64,000 nucleotides of DNA, taken from the NCBI RefSeq assembly GCF_017591435.1, contig NC_059257.1, positions 1,796,826 through 1,860,825 of the forward strand. Reading direction: 5' to 3'. The stretch's first letter is position 1; each line of letters begins with the position of its first letter. Below are positions 48,903-60,393 of this stretch, one piece after another. Below the pieces are notes generated by a model. The model was not told the origin of the DNA. It saw only the letters and a program-made list of their open reading frames with translations, and ran no database searches. The DNA is from Portunus trituberculatus (lineage: Eukaryota; Arthropoda; Malacostraca; Decapoda; Portunidae). Both the position numbers and the translations under genes were made by a program.

Positions 48903-49719
48903 CTTTTTTTTTTTTTTTTTACGTGGGGAAGAGGGCCAGCCAAGGGCAAAAAAAAGAAAGTTAGAAAAAGGCCCACTTGAGCGCTGGCTCTCCAAAGAGT
49001 TCAAAAAGTGCCAAAACCGTCAACCAGAATTAGGGGAGCAAATGCCTCTATACCTCCCTCTTAAAAGAAGACAAGTTGTAGGAATTCGGAAATACAGATG
49101 CAGGGAGGGAGTTCCAGAGTTTACCAGTGAAAAGGATGAATGATTGAGCGTACTGGTTAACTCTTGCATTAGAGAGTTGGACAGAATAGGGATAACATAA
49201 CATAACATAAATAATAGGATAACAAAGGGCCACCAGGGCCCATCTAGGTTATCCTGTATCAGTCGCACAGCGACCTCATCATCAGTACTTAAAGATACAC
49301 TTACAAGTACACAATACATTATATACTAATTCTAAATATTTGGCCCATTAATTAAGTCCTGCAGCGAAATCCTCTACAATTTGTGGTCCCCATACATGGG
49401 GATCATGTCTTGTTTAACTATAGTAAATTTCTTATAAAAACTATCATGCAGTGCTATACATAATTATAAATCTAATAAATTTAAGTGCTTATCTAATATG
49501 TTTTTAAACATTGTCAAACTAGTGCTATTTACAACTGTCTCTGGCAATGCATTCCAGAAGTCTACCACCCTATGACTAAAGAAATATTTTCTTATATCTA
49601 ACCTGCAGCCTTGCTTTCTAATCTTCCTGCCATGATTTCTAGTCCTACTTCCTCCTCTAAGGTAAAGAAAGATCTCACATCTATGTAGTTTGTATCTGAG
49701 AACATTTTAAATAACTCTA

Positions 49720-52276
49720 TCATATCCCTCTTATACATCTCCTCTCAAATGAAAACATGTTTAATTCCTTTAATCTATCTCTATACTCCAGGCACTTTAA
49801 TGCTGGTATCATCCTAGTTGCTCTTCTCTGAACTGCTTCTAACATGTTGATATCCTGCCTATAATGGGGTGACCAGGCCTGTATGCAATACTCTAAATGG
49901 GGCCTAACATAGGAATTATATAAGCTACACACCACTTCCTTACTTTTATAACTAACATTTCTATTTATAAAACCCAGGATCCTATTTGCCCTATTTCTTG
50001 CTTCTAAACATTGCTTTGAAAATTTCATAGTCCTGTCTATCACTACTCCTAAATCCTTTCCTTCCTCTACTGCCTCTAGCCAACATCCCTCCATCTCATA
50101 GTTAAAGTTTGTGTTGTCTTTACCTAAATGCATAACCTGACACTTTTAGAATTAAACTCCATCTGCCACCTGTCTGCCCATGCTATCAGCCTGTCCAGGT
50201 CTCGTTGTATTCTGTAATTGTCCTTTTCACCCTGTACTGCACATGCTATCTTAGTATCATCTGCAAACTTTGATACTTTGCTACTAATTCCTATATCTAA
50301 ATCGTTAATGTACACCAAGAAAAGAAGAGGTCCTAGCACTGATCCTTGGGGTACCCACTAACCACTTCCTTCCACTCAGACATTGCCCCATTTAATACTA
50401 CTCTCTGTTTCCTATCAGAAAGCCATTCACTAATCCAATCAACTAACCTACCCCTATCCCATGTAGTCTCAATTTGTACACTAGCCTCCTATGCAGTACC
50501 TTATCAAACGCCTTGCTAAAATCTAGATATATAACATCTATGCTATTTCCATCATCTAACTCCTTGGTAATATATTCTAAGATATCGAGCAAATTTGTAA
50601 GACAGGACCTCCCTGATCTAAAGCCATGTTGGGTATCTCTAATTAATCTATTCTCATTTAAATGCTCCCAAATACTACCCTTAATGATTTTCTCTAGTAT
50701 CTTACATACTATACTAGTTAAACTGATCGGTCTATAATTATTCGCATCATCCTTCCTACCTTTTTAAATATTGGAGTAACATTAGCTAACTTCCAGTCCT
50801 GAGGTATCTCAGCAAACCTAAGTGATCTTTCAAAGATTAACTTAAGTGCTTCAGAAATACTGTCTACACCCTCCTAAGTACTCTGGCATGTAGCTCATCA
50901 GGACCACTAGCTTTCCTATCGTCTAGTTCAAGAATAAATTTCCTAATAATTCCCGGTTTTATATCAATATTTTCTAAAGCTCTTAAACTACTCGTCGCAC
51001 TGTTTGTAACAGGATTTCCTATTCTTTCCCTAGTAAATACTGAAGAAAATTGTTCATTCAATAATTCTACTATGTCTTCATTTTGATCCACTACTACACC
51101 ATCTTTTCTGAGTGGTCCAATCCTATCCTTATTTCTTTTATCACTGACCTTGTAATAACTAGCTAGTTTTATCTCTGCCTGCCTTTTACTTTTTTTTATA
51201 ACCTTACTCAAATCATCTCTGACCTGTCTGTACCTAATCAAATCTACATCTTCCCCACTTTTCTGCAACTCTCTGTATGCCCTCTTCTTCTCTCTGATCT
51301 GGCTACCTATCTCATGAGTCCACCATAATGGCTTCCTGTTTCTCTGCCTTATATCTTTGTAAGGAATACACTGCATCACTATACCCTTTACTACAACCTT
51401 AAAAATATCCCACATCTCCTGTGCAGTTTTATTTCCAAAACTATCTTCCCAGTTTACCTCTCCTAATAACTGACGTAACCTACCATAATTGCCTTTCTGA
51501 TAGTTTGGGACTCTAGTCTTATTCACTATATTATCCCTACTGGAATTAATGATAAATCTAATTATATGATGGTCACTGTTTGCTAAAGTCTCTCCTACCT
51601 CAACTTCCTTTAAACAATGCTCAATATTTGTTAGTACTATGTCTAAAACCTTCCTCCCCCTAGTAGGTTTATCTACCATCTGCACTAAATAGTTATCCTG
51701 AAAACTTTCCATAAACTTATTTTCACTAGCATCTCCTACCATCCTCTCCCAGTTTACTGACTTAAGATTAAAATCCCCTAAGATAATTGTCTGACTAGTA
51801 CACACGAAACTACTATGTTATCTACCTTAATACCATTAACCTGACTGGAAATGAAGGATTTTTTTTACATAAATAACTACTCCTCCACCTATCCTACCAA
51901 TTCTCTGGTGTAAATACATAATGTATCCATCTACTTCATATTCTTTCCTATTTTCCCTAAACTTTTCCTCATTTACCCATGCCTCTGTGACACATACAAC
52001 ATCTAAGTCCTCCTCAACTATATAACTAGATAACTCGTCCTTCTTGTTCCTAAGACTCCTGGCATTTACATAAAAACATTTAAGTCCTGCTACCTTCCTA
52101 GATGCTGTCTCCTTATTTGGAATCCTAATCTTATTCTCTCCTATTTGCACCTGGAAATCTTTCCTAATCTTTTCACTATCTCTGTTTATCCTATCTAATT
52201 TATGTCTAGCATCTTTCTTCTGGAATGCATTTGCTACCTCACCCCTACACTCCATCCCAACTCCCCCTCCAGACAT
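49720..52276 (-). pseudogene. CR1 LINE E ORF2: endonuclease and reverse transcriptase
   Basis: Endonuclease: LKCFYVNARSLRNKKDELS, DVVCVTEAWVNEE, GGGVVIYVKK (51836-52276); after a break, TIILGDFNLKSVNWERM and NSDHHIIRFII (51600-51805). A connector of ~200 residues includes PLWWTHEIGSQIREKKRAY. RT: RKASGPDELHARVLR, then by frame change DVIYLDFSKAFDKVLHRR-type motif A (near 50500), LGPLLFLVYINDLDIG and SKFADDTKIA (50230-50340), WQMEFNSK, and the thumb region LGVVIDRTMKFSKQCLEAR, VRPHLEYCIQAWSPHY, TRMIPALKCLEYRDRL. About five frame breaks. Confidence 0.85.
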
Positions 52277-52279
52277 CCA

Positions 52280-53366
52280 CTCAGCACATCCACACCCTTC
52301 CTACTCAGATGCACACCATCCCTAGCATACAAATCCTTCGCCCATAGAACCTATCCCATACATCCACAAAGTTGACACCCACATCCTTACACATCTCTTT
52401 TACCCGATCATTCACACCAATGGCTCTAGACAACCATTCCCTGCTAACATACACACGAGGCAAGATTCCTGACACTACACACCTCCTACCACTCTCCCTT
52501 ATCTTGCCTAACATTTCCGAAATCTTGCCACTAACTCCTCCGACCCACCTGCTCTGACATCGTTCCCACCTACATGCAAAACTACTTCACCCTCCCTCTC
52601 CATCCCCCCAACCCTCTTCTGCACCTCCTCACTCACTGCCTTCACACCTGCACCAGGCATACACACGTTCGTCCTCCTATCCCTGTCTTTCCCACAGAAA
52701 GTGCTATCTAAATACCTAACCTGAGAGTCACCCAACACACACACCTGAGGTGTGCTAGGCACAACCATCCTCCTCCTCTCCTCTACCCCCTTCTTTCTCC
52801 TTTCACTCACCACAACCACTTCATTCACTCCACTCTCACTCCCCCCCCCCAACAAACCGAACCTATTTTCACACTCAACAGGTTTAGTCCTATCCTCCCT
52901 AACTGCCTCCGCTTTCCTTCCCTCGCAACCTGCCATCTCTGCCCATCCTGACTACTATCTTTCCCAGTCTGGCTCGCCTGCTCCCTCTTCCCACTCTGCT
53001 CTTCCCGACAGAGGGCCAAGCCACCCTGTCGCCCTCAGAAGGTCCAACCTTCGGCCTAACACTGATCTCCTGCCTAATTTTTCCACTGCCTCCCAAGCCT
53101 CTTAACCTCCTCCTTCAACTCAAAGATGAGAACTTGTTCGCACTTTTCCCCTCACTTAGCTTTCTGATTTCCTCTTGCAATTCTCGGTGCTCAAGAGAAA
53201 GAACTAAATTCTCGCTCTTGAGCCTACACACCATACACTCAGAAAAGTCAACGACCTTCCTGTCATGCCCACACATCTCACACACAACAAACTCTCCCAA
53301 TCCCATCTCAACACTCTCTTTCACGCACTCAATCACACTCTGATATACCTCAGTAGCTACCGCCAT
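52280..53366 (-). pseudogene. CR1 LINE E ORF1: zinc ribbon, coiled coil, SGNH esterase
   Basis: ATG at 53366 begins MAVATEVYQSVIECVK; residues ~28-50 hold CEMCGHDRKV and CMVCRLKSENLV (CX2C, CX2C zinc site), followed by a coiled coil EHRELQEEIRKLSEG. After frame changes near 53115 and 52940 comes a basic linker, then an SGNH/GDSL hydrolase: VCVLGDSQVRYLD (Ser block), VVLHVGGNDVRAGG (Gly/Asn block), and, after shifts near 52510 and 52330, ARDGVHLSRKG (Asp/His block). All four signature residues are present. PHD-like plus esterase ORF1 proteins are known in CR1 elements; the substrate is unknown. Confidence 0.8.
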
Positions 53367-53805
53367 ACTAATTTACAATCTGTTAACTCACAAACAAATA
53401 AAAATACTTGGTGACTGGGGGAACCGGTGGTGGTGGGGGCCTAAGTGAGGTCATCTAATCCTCTTTCAAGGTCAACTTGACAGTTACAAGCCTAGTCTCC
53501 TCGCTCTACCAAAATACTTTTAACTCACAAACACTGATTCTAACCACTATTTCACTCTAATCTAACACTTGCAGTACACACTTTCACTTCACTAACACTC
53601 AAAAGCACTACACACAGACACCAAGCACAAACACCACTCGCTAACTATAAAAACCACAGCCAAAAACGGAGCACACACACAACCACCTCAGCTACTCCTG
53701 ATGAAAATAAGAAATTGTGACTCGCCACCTCAGCTAACTCCACTAATGAAAGGAATAAGAAAGCCTTGTAACTATAAAAACCACAGAAAACGGAGCGCAC
53801 ACAAC

Positions 53806-55164
53806 ATAGGAGGAAGCATGAGAGGAATAAGAAAGATCAGGAGAACAGTTACCATGAAAATAGTGATAAAATATAGAAAGGGATGCAATATTTTGGCGGT
53901 GAGGAAGAGACTGAAGACAGTTAGTCAGAGGAGGGAGTTGATGAGACGAAGAGGTTTGATTCCACCTATCAAGCAAAGCTGTGTGACTGGAAAAACATGC
54001 GAAGAGTACTCCATACAGGGACGGATAAGGCCCTTATACAGAGTTAGCAGTTGGAGGGGCGAGAAAAACTGGCGGAGATGCCTCAGAACACCTAATTTCA
54101 TAGAAGCTGTTTTAGCAAGATATGAGATGTGAAGTTTCCAGTTAAGATTATGAACAAAGGACAGACCAAGGAAGAGGGAGACAATTGAGTGTCATTGAAG
54201 AAGAGGGGATAGTTGTCTGGGAGGTTGTGTCGAGTAGATAGATGGAGGAATTGAGTTTTTGAGGCATTGAAAACTACTAGATTTTCTCTGCCCCAATCGG
54301 AAATCTTAGAAAGATTGGAAGTCAGGCGTTCCGTGGTGTCCCCGCGTGATCTGTTGATTTCCTGAAGGGTTGGACGTCTCTGAAAGAACGTGGAAAGATG
54401 TAGGGTGGTATCATCAGCGTAGGAGTGGATAGGGCAAGAAGTTTGGTTAAGAAGGTCATTAATGAATAATAGAGAGAGTGGGTGACAGGACAGAACCCTG
54501 AGGAACACCACTATTAATAGGTTTAGGAGAAGAACAGTAGCTGTCTACCACAGCAGCAATAGAGCGGTCGGAAAGGAAACATGAGATAAAGTTGCAGAGA
54601 GAAGGATAGAAGCCGTAGGGGGGCAGTTTTGAAATCAAAGCTTTATGCCAGACTCTATCAAAAGATTTTGATATGTCTAACCCAACAGCAAAAGTTTCAC
54701 CGAAATCTCTAAAAGAGGATGACCAAGACTCAGTAAAGGAAGCCAGAAGATCACCAGTAGAGCGACAGACAGAAGATTGTGAAGTGACAGATGTTTGAGA
54801 ATTTTCCTATTCAGGATAGATTCAAAAACTTTCGACAAGCAAGAGATTAAAGCTATAGGACAGTAGTTTGAGGGGTTAGAACGGTCACCCTTTTTAGGAA
54901 CAGGCTGAATGTAGGCGAACTTCCAGCAGGAAGGAAAGGTAGAAGTCGATAGACAAAGTTGGAAGAGTTTGGCCAGGCAAGGTGCAATCACAGAAGCACA
55001 GTTTTTGAGAACAATAGGAGGGACCCCATCAGGTCCATAAGCCTTCCGAGGGTTTAGGCCAGCAAGGGCATGGAAAACATCATTACGAAGAATTTTGATT
55101 GTAGACATGAAATAGTCAGAGGGAGGAGGAGAGGGAGGGACAAGCCCAGAATCGTCCAAGGTTG
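53806..55164 (-). pseudogene. LINE R/S reverse transcriptase, 5' part
   Basis: RT fragment starting MDDSGLVPPSPPPSDYF near 55159, with NPRKAYGPDGVPPIVLKN, PVPKKGDRSNPSNYCPIAL, LSKVFESILNRKIL, a broken region spanning motif A (54500-54700), then INDLLNQTSCPIHSYADDTT (54380-54470, catalytic ADD), and SDWGRENLVVFNASKTQF. It ends near 53806 within FYHYFHGNCSPDLS. Three to four frame breaks. Same family as 15008-15955, 20546-21175 and 33096-33545. Confidence 0.8.
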
Positions 55165-56626
55165 GTTGGTCTGTATCTACTTCTTTCCATTTTCATAACA
55201 TGGCTCTAGTTTATATTAAATTCCATCTGCCACTCCTTACTCCACTCATATATCTTACCAAGATCTTCCTGTAACTTGTTACAATCTTCCACATTCTTTA
55301 CTCTCCTCATAATTTTAGTATCGTCCGCAAACATGTTCATGTAACTGTCAATTCCTACTGGGATATCATTAACATAAATAAAAAACATGATGGGACCAAG
55401 CACTGACCCTTGTGGAACTCCACTGGTTTCCTTCTTCTACTCGGACTTCCTTCCTTTCACCACTGTTCTCATTTCTCTTTCCACTAATAAATTTTCCATC
55501 CATTTTGCTAGTTTATCATTTACTCCTCCAATCTTCTTTAGTTTCCACATCAGTCTATTGTGTGGTACTTTATCAAAGGCCTTTCTCAAGTTCAGGTAGA
55601 TAGCATCCACCCATCCCTCTCTATGTTGTAGTATGTCAGTCACTCTTGAATAAAAACATAATAAATTGGATGCACGATCTTCCTTTTCTGAAACCAAACT
55701 GCCTTTCACTCAGAATGTTTTCACTTTCTAGATACTCACTCCACTTAGCTTTAATTACTTCTTCACATACCTGGCACAATATACTAGTCAACGATACTGG
55801 TCTTTAATTTAGCGGTTCCTTTCTACTACCATTCTTATATATAGGCACAATGTCAGCTCTTTTTCACTCTTTTGGGACTATTCCTGTTCGTATGGAGGTT
55901 TCCACAATATCAAATATGGGGTTCAACAATTGATCCTTACATTCTTTTAGCAACCTCCCAGATATGCCATCAGGCCCCATTGATTTATTAATATCCAAAT
56001 TGCTTATAATTTTCCTTACATCTTCCTTAGTAACCATGATGTCCTGCATTTGCTTTATTACCGTATGCCTTTCTTCTATAAAATGCTCCTCCTGTGTAAA
56101 CACTTTGCAAAAGTTGTTCAAAATTTCAGGTATATCTCTAGCATCCTCATATACTTCTTCCCCATTTTTTACCTTTTCTATTGCCCCCCTTATATTTAGT
56201 TTTCCATTTATTAATTTGTAAAACATTTTAGAGTCACTATCACAGTTTTCCACCACCCTCTGTTCATATTCCTTTTGTGCTGTTCTCCTTACTTCAACAT
56301 ATCTATTCTTTGCTGTTTTGTAAACTTCTCTTGATAATACATCATTGTTTTTCTTAAGTTTCTTCCATGCCTTTTCTTTGTTCTTTTTTGCTTCTTCACA
56401 ATTTCTATTAAACCACTTTATTATTTAAAGTCCTCTTTCTGTGATATGACACAAACTTTTTCACAGCAGAGTTATATAAATCCATAAATTTATCGTATTT
56501 CAATTGCATATCCTTTTCCTGGTATACCACGGACTAGTCAATTTCATTAAAGAACTCCCTTATATGGTTATAATTTGCCCTAATATAATTTAATTTTTCC
56601 TCCTCGTTCCACAATCTTATTCGTGC
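55165..56626 (-). mobile_element. LINE M, piece 3 (endonuclease-RT region)
   Basis: Encodes, going down in coordinates, SKMFYKLINGKLNIRGAIEK, MVTKEDVRKIISNLDINKSM, GPDGISGRLLKECKDQLL, then RT words YLNLRKAFDKVPHNRLMWKL, LGPIMFFIYVNDIPVGID and MFADDTKIMRRVKNVEDCN. It matches copy P (59690-60393 and 62044-62775) at high identity, with frameshifts near 55680, 55440 and 55210. It is cut at 55165 by the R/S LINE and at 56626 by the piggyBac-like insertion. Confidence 0.85.
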
Positions 56627-57746
56627 TTAATGGTAATTCATGACTCGATATCAATATCGGTTTTTGGCTCTCCCATTGCTATTTTTCACCGAATTCAATA
56701 ATATTTATACACAAGGTGTACGTTTATGGTGTACGTCTTCAGTGTTAATTTGGTACACAAATGTGGCGTAGTTTTTGCAATAAATATTTTTTCGATAAGA
56801 AAATAATTCAAAATACCATTATAAAATCAAAACTAATAACAGTGTGGCAATTTCCTCTTAACCACATATAATATACATAACAACAAATAATTGTTAGCAT
56901 CGGCATACACATAACCTATGTTATAACAATTTCATTACAGAAATTGTTACCTTTTTTTCATCAAAATTTGAGTTTATAAGCCTGTTGTAAATTTATTTGA
57001 GTGAGTTCATGCATTATCATGCTAGCATTTGTTAAGATGAGGTTGTTGATCATTTTGCTGCAAAAATTTTTGAAATTGACCAATTACTGAAAAGTTATTC
57101 AACAGTATATGCTGAAAAACTGAAAGTCAGAAAACGCATTTTTCTGTGAACATCTTCAAAACATAACTCGCTTCCTCACTGGGAACGGTTTCCTAGCAGG
57201 TCTTTAAGATAGGAGGTACCCTAAAAGTATCCTTTAACCCATAAATTCCGTGAAAAGCCCACATGGTATAAAAAAAAAAAAAAAACTCACTCCAATATGT
57301 ACCAAACTCAGATATGTACTTACATAATCCTTGACAACTGCTTAGGCTGGTAGTGGCTGTTTAGATAGTTTCAGGCCATGTTACATCATGGCCTTACACG
57401 TGGCATTGTCACAATTTGGGAACCCAACACGTGTAAAATAGATCAACAGGTAGGCTGCACAGATCTAAGGCTGTATCGATTGGTACTGAGGGAGTCTCTT
57501 CCTCATCACTGCCTGATACTAAACTATGTACATCACGAAAAATAAATAAAACAGCTCAAAAAAAAAAATAAATACAAGCAAAACAAAGACTAGAAGAAAA
57601 GATATGCACTTTATTGAAATGGCCCTTTAAACCCGCCATTACCAGGTAAGCAGTCTTATGTGCTTAACAATGATGGCTTCCTCTCCAGAGAAACCCAAGT
57701 ACCAAGTTTCCAATTTTTCAATTTTTTTGACCAAATTAACGAATTT
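56627..57746 (-). mobile_element. piggyBac-like insertion in LINE M
   Basis: Removing 56627-57746 restores LINE M in register with copy P (GAATTAAGCACG). TTAA stands at both edges (56622-56626 and 57747-57751), fitting a TTAA target duplication. Edges read GGTAATTC and, inverted, GGTGGAAATTCG, an imperfect inverted repeat. Inside on the - strand SLVSGSDEEETPSVPIDTAL resembles the acidic start of piggyBac transposases; nothing else coding remains. The class is inferred. Confidence 0.6.
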
Positions 57747-58343
57747 CCACCTTAATTCCGTATCCAACTCAAAGCTTAGGACATCATGGTTGCTTTTCAC
57801 CAAGGGACATTCATGTTCAATTTCCTCTTTTAGAGAGATGCCCCTGGTAAATACCAAATCCAACCTTGCTGCAACATCTTGTCCCCTGCACCTTGTTGGT
57901 GATCTCACCCACTGTGTCATCAAGTTATTTGTTGCTACATCTAACAATTCCTCTACCCACTCACCAGTTCACCATGTAGTCCTCCACACTATTTCTTTAC
58001 AATTAAAGTCCCCGACTATCATCACTCTATCCTTTCTGATGAGTTTTTGCTTCATTCTGTCTAGAGTATTTCTCATCACCATTTGATACTGTTCATATTC
58101 TCAAGCACTAGTTCTGGGTGGTATGTATACTGTTATAATATTAATGTCCCTCTTACCATCTGTTATAAGCATACTTATCACTTCCTCATTTCTCTTACTA
58201 TAGTTCACCTCCTTCACTATCAGATCTTCCTTAGTAAGAACCATTATACCACCACCTCCTTTATTTTTTCTATCATTTCTCCATACTTTGTAGTGTTTTA
58301 CAACAAACCAATCTAGTTTTATTTCGGGCCTTAGCTTTGTTTC
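57747..58343 (-). mobile_element. LINE M, piece 2 (endonuclease)
   Basis: Encodes ETKLRPEIKLDWFVVKHYK, GGGGIMVLTKEDLIV, the region equivalent to VGDFNCKEIVWED (58000-58030) and VATNNLMTQWVRSPTRCRG with ARLDLVFTRG, SNHDVLSFELDTEL. It begins exactly at the codon after the end of piece 1 (IMC|..ETKLRPE), with only about four bases missing. Upstream it is interrupted by copy P. Confidence 0.85.
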
Positions 58344-58768
58344 TAATTGATACCAGGATGAAAGAAGTGAACCATGAACATCAGGAGGTACAAAGGTCGT
58401 TTAGGGAGATAGTAAAAAAGCAGGAAGAGGAAAATAAAGAGATTATGCAGAGTGAAATGGTAAAGGCACTAAAGGAAAATGAGTATGTGGTGAGAGATAT
58501 TGCTGAAAAGAAAAAATGTGTGATCATAATAGGATTGCGGGAGGAAACTAACAGGAACTGGCAGGACAGGAGGGATAAGGAAAATGACAAGATTAAGTCT
58601 TTACTGAACAAGATCTCTGTGGAAGAAGAGGACCTATATGCTGAGGTAGAAAAAAGTGTGAGATTGGGAGCTTTTGAGGAAGGCAAGAATAGACCATTAA
58701 AATTGAAATTAAAGTCTCAGGTGGCAGCGGAGGCCTTGTTGAGGAGGGCTTGGAAACTTAAGGACTGA
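58344..58768 (+). pseudogene. LINE P ORF1, C-terminal half
   Basis: Frame reads MKEVNHEHQEVQRSFREI, KKQEEENKEIMQSEMVK (coiled coil), then KKKCVIIIGLREETNRNW, VEKSVRLGAFEEGKNRPLK and LKLKSQVAAEALLRRAW, an RRM-like fold followed by the C-terminal region typical of LINE ORF1 proteins. After a frame change near 58765 it continues ETKTIYIRRNMSQDEQMK in another frame to ~58900. The N-terminus was lost at insertion. Confidence 0.6.
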
Positions 58769-58894
58769 GGAAACCAAAACAATTTACATAAGAAGAAATA
58801 TGTCACAAGATGAGCAAATGAAAATGAAGGAGATTGTAACTGAAGTGAAGGAGAGGAATGATGAAAGAACAGAGGAGGAAAAGACCAAGTTTTT

Positions 58895-60393
58895 TTGGAG
58901 GATGAGAAATGGGAGGCTAAAGAAGTGGTGGATAAAACAGACGGAATAGGCATTACATGGAAGAATGAGACTAGGAATGGAATAAAAGTGACTTACACGA
59001 ACATAGATGGATTTCTGTCTAAGAGGCTAGAATGTATGGATTACCTAAGAAATAACGAACCGGACATAATGTGTGTAGTGGAAACAAAGCTAAGGCCCGA
59101 AATAAAGCTAGTTTGGTTTGTTGTAAAACACTACAAAGTATGGAGAAATGATAGAAAAAATAAAGGACGTGGTGGTATAATGGTTCTTACTAAGGAAGAT
59201 CTGATAGTGAAGGAGGTGAACTTTAGTAAGGGAAATGAGGAAGTGATAAGTATGCTTATAACAGATGGCAAGAGGGACATTAATATTATAACAGTATAAA
59301 TACCACCCAGAACCAGTTCTTGGGAATATGAACAGTACCAAATGGTGATGAGAAATACTCTAGACAGAATGAAGCAAGAACTCATCAGAAAGGATAGAGT
59401 GATGATAGTTGGAGACTTTAATTGCAAAGAAATAGTGTGGGAAGACTACGAAGTGGTGAACGGTGGTGAGTGGGCAGAAGAATTGTTACAGGTAGCAACA
59501 AATAACTTGATGACACAGTGGGTGAGATCACCAACAAGGTGCAGGGGACAAGATGTTGCAGCAAGGTTGGATTTGGTATTTACCAGGGAATCTCTAAAAG
59601 AGGAAATTGAACATGAATGTCCCTTGGGGAAAAGCGATCATGATGTCCTAAGCTTTGAGTTGGATACAGAATTAAGCACGAATAAGATTGTGGAACACAG
59701 GGAGGAAAAATTAAATTATACTAGGGCAAATTATAACCATATAAGGGAGTTCTTTAATGAAATTGACTGGTCCGTGGTATACCAGGAAAGGGATATGCAA
59801 TTGAAATACGATAAATTTATGGATTTGTATAACTCTGCTGTGAAAAAGTTTGTGCCATATCACAGAAAGAGGACTTTAAATAAAAAACAGTGGTTTAATA
59901 GAAATTGTGAAGAAGCAAAAAAGAACAAAGAAAAGGCATGGGAAAACAGTGATGTATTATCAAGGGAAGTCTACAAAACAGCAAGGAATAGATATGTTGA
60001 AGTAAGGAGAACAGCACAGAAGGAATATGAACAGAGGGTGGTGGAAAACTGTGATAGTGACCCAAAAATGTTTTATAAATTCATAAATGGAAAACTAAAT
60101 AAAAGGGAGGCAATAGAAAAGGTAAAAATTGGGGAAGAAGTATATGAAGATGCTGGAGATACAGCTGAAATTTTGAACGACAACTTTTGCAAAGTGTTTA
60201 CAAAGGAGGAGCATTTTATGGGAGAAAGGCCTATGGAAATAAAGCAAATGCAGGACATCATGGTTACTAAGGAAGATGTATGGAAAATTATAAGCAATCT
60301 GGATATTAATAAATCAATGGGGCCTGATGGCATATCTGGGAGGTTGCTAAATGAATGTAAGGATCAATTGTTGAACCCCATATTTGATATTGT
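58895..60393 (+). pseudogene. LINE P endonuclease and RT start
   Basis: ITWKNETRNGIKVTYTNID, LSKRLECMDYLRNNEPDIMC, VVETKLRPEIKLVWF and RGGIMVLTKEDLIV in one frame; a stop at 59297 precedes PRTSSWEYEQYQ. The next frame (59342-60403) is 354 codons: VMIVGDFNCKEIVWEDYE (GDFN), KSDHDVLSFEL (SDH), a basic connector with NKKQWFNRNCEEAKKNKEK, and the RT start INKSMGPDGISGRLLNECKD. The long frame suggests a young copy. It is cut at 60393 by LINE Q. Confidence 0.85.

Larger units (their letters stand above)
49192..53700 (-). mobile_element. CR1-type LINE E with zinc-ribbon/esterase ORF1
   Basis: About 4.5 kb on the - strand: 5' UTR 53367-53700, ORF1 52280-53366, ORF2 with endonuclease and RT 49720-52276, and a 3' tail of repeated TATGT words (49192-49215) preceded by GATGGGCCCTGGTGGCCC. 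It is inserted within the R/S LINE. A part of its 5' UTR (TATAAAAACCACAG and neighbouring words) is repeated at 53700-53805, suggesting a duplicated start or target. Domain order is complete; frameshifts make it inactive. Confidence 0.85.
48903..55164 (-). mobile_element. BS/jockey-like LINE R/S inserted in LINE M
   Basis: T run 48903-48922 is its poly(A) tail. The 3' part (48923-49192) has the family 3' UTR word TTGCCCTTGGCTGGCCC and LSNARVNQYAQSFILFTG. The 5' part (53806-55164) encodes the RT. The two parts are consecutive segments of one element, missing only about 20 codons, and are separated by the CR1 element E. The whole unit sits at one point of LINE M. 5' truncated. Confidence 0.8.

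Noticed and set aside
52752..53105. 117-codon + strand frame rich in Ser, Pro and Leu
   Set aside because: It is the antisense shadow of the CR1 ORF1 linker and esterase region.
55165..60393. Inverted LINE halves explained by twin-priming of one insertion
   Set aside because: The two halves overlap in content (endonuclease to RT present twice), and M's 5' end resumes at 63602 beyond P, which fits nested insertion instead.
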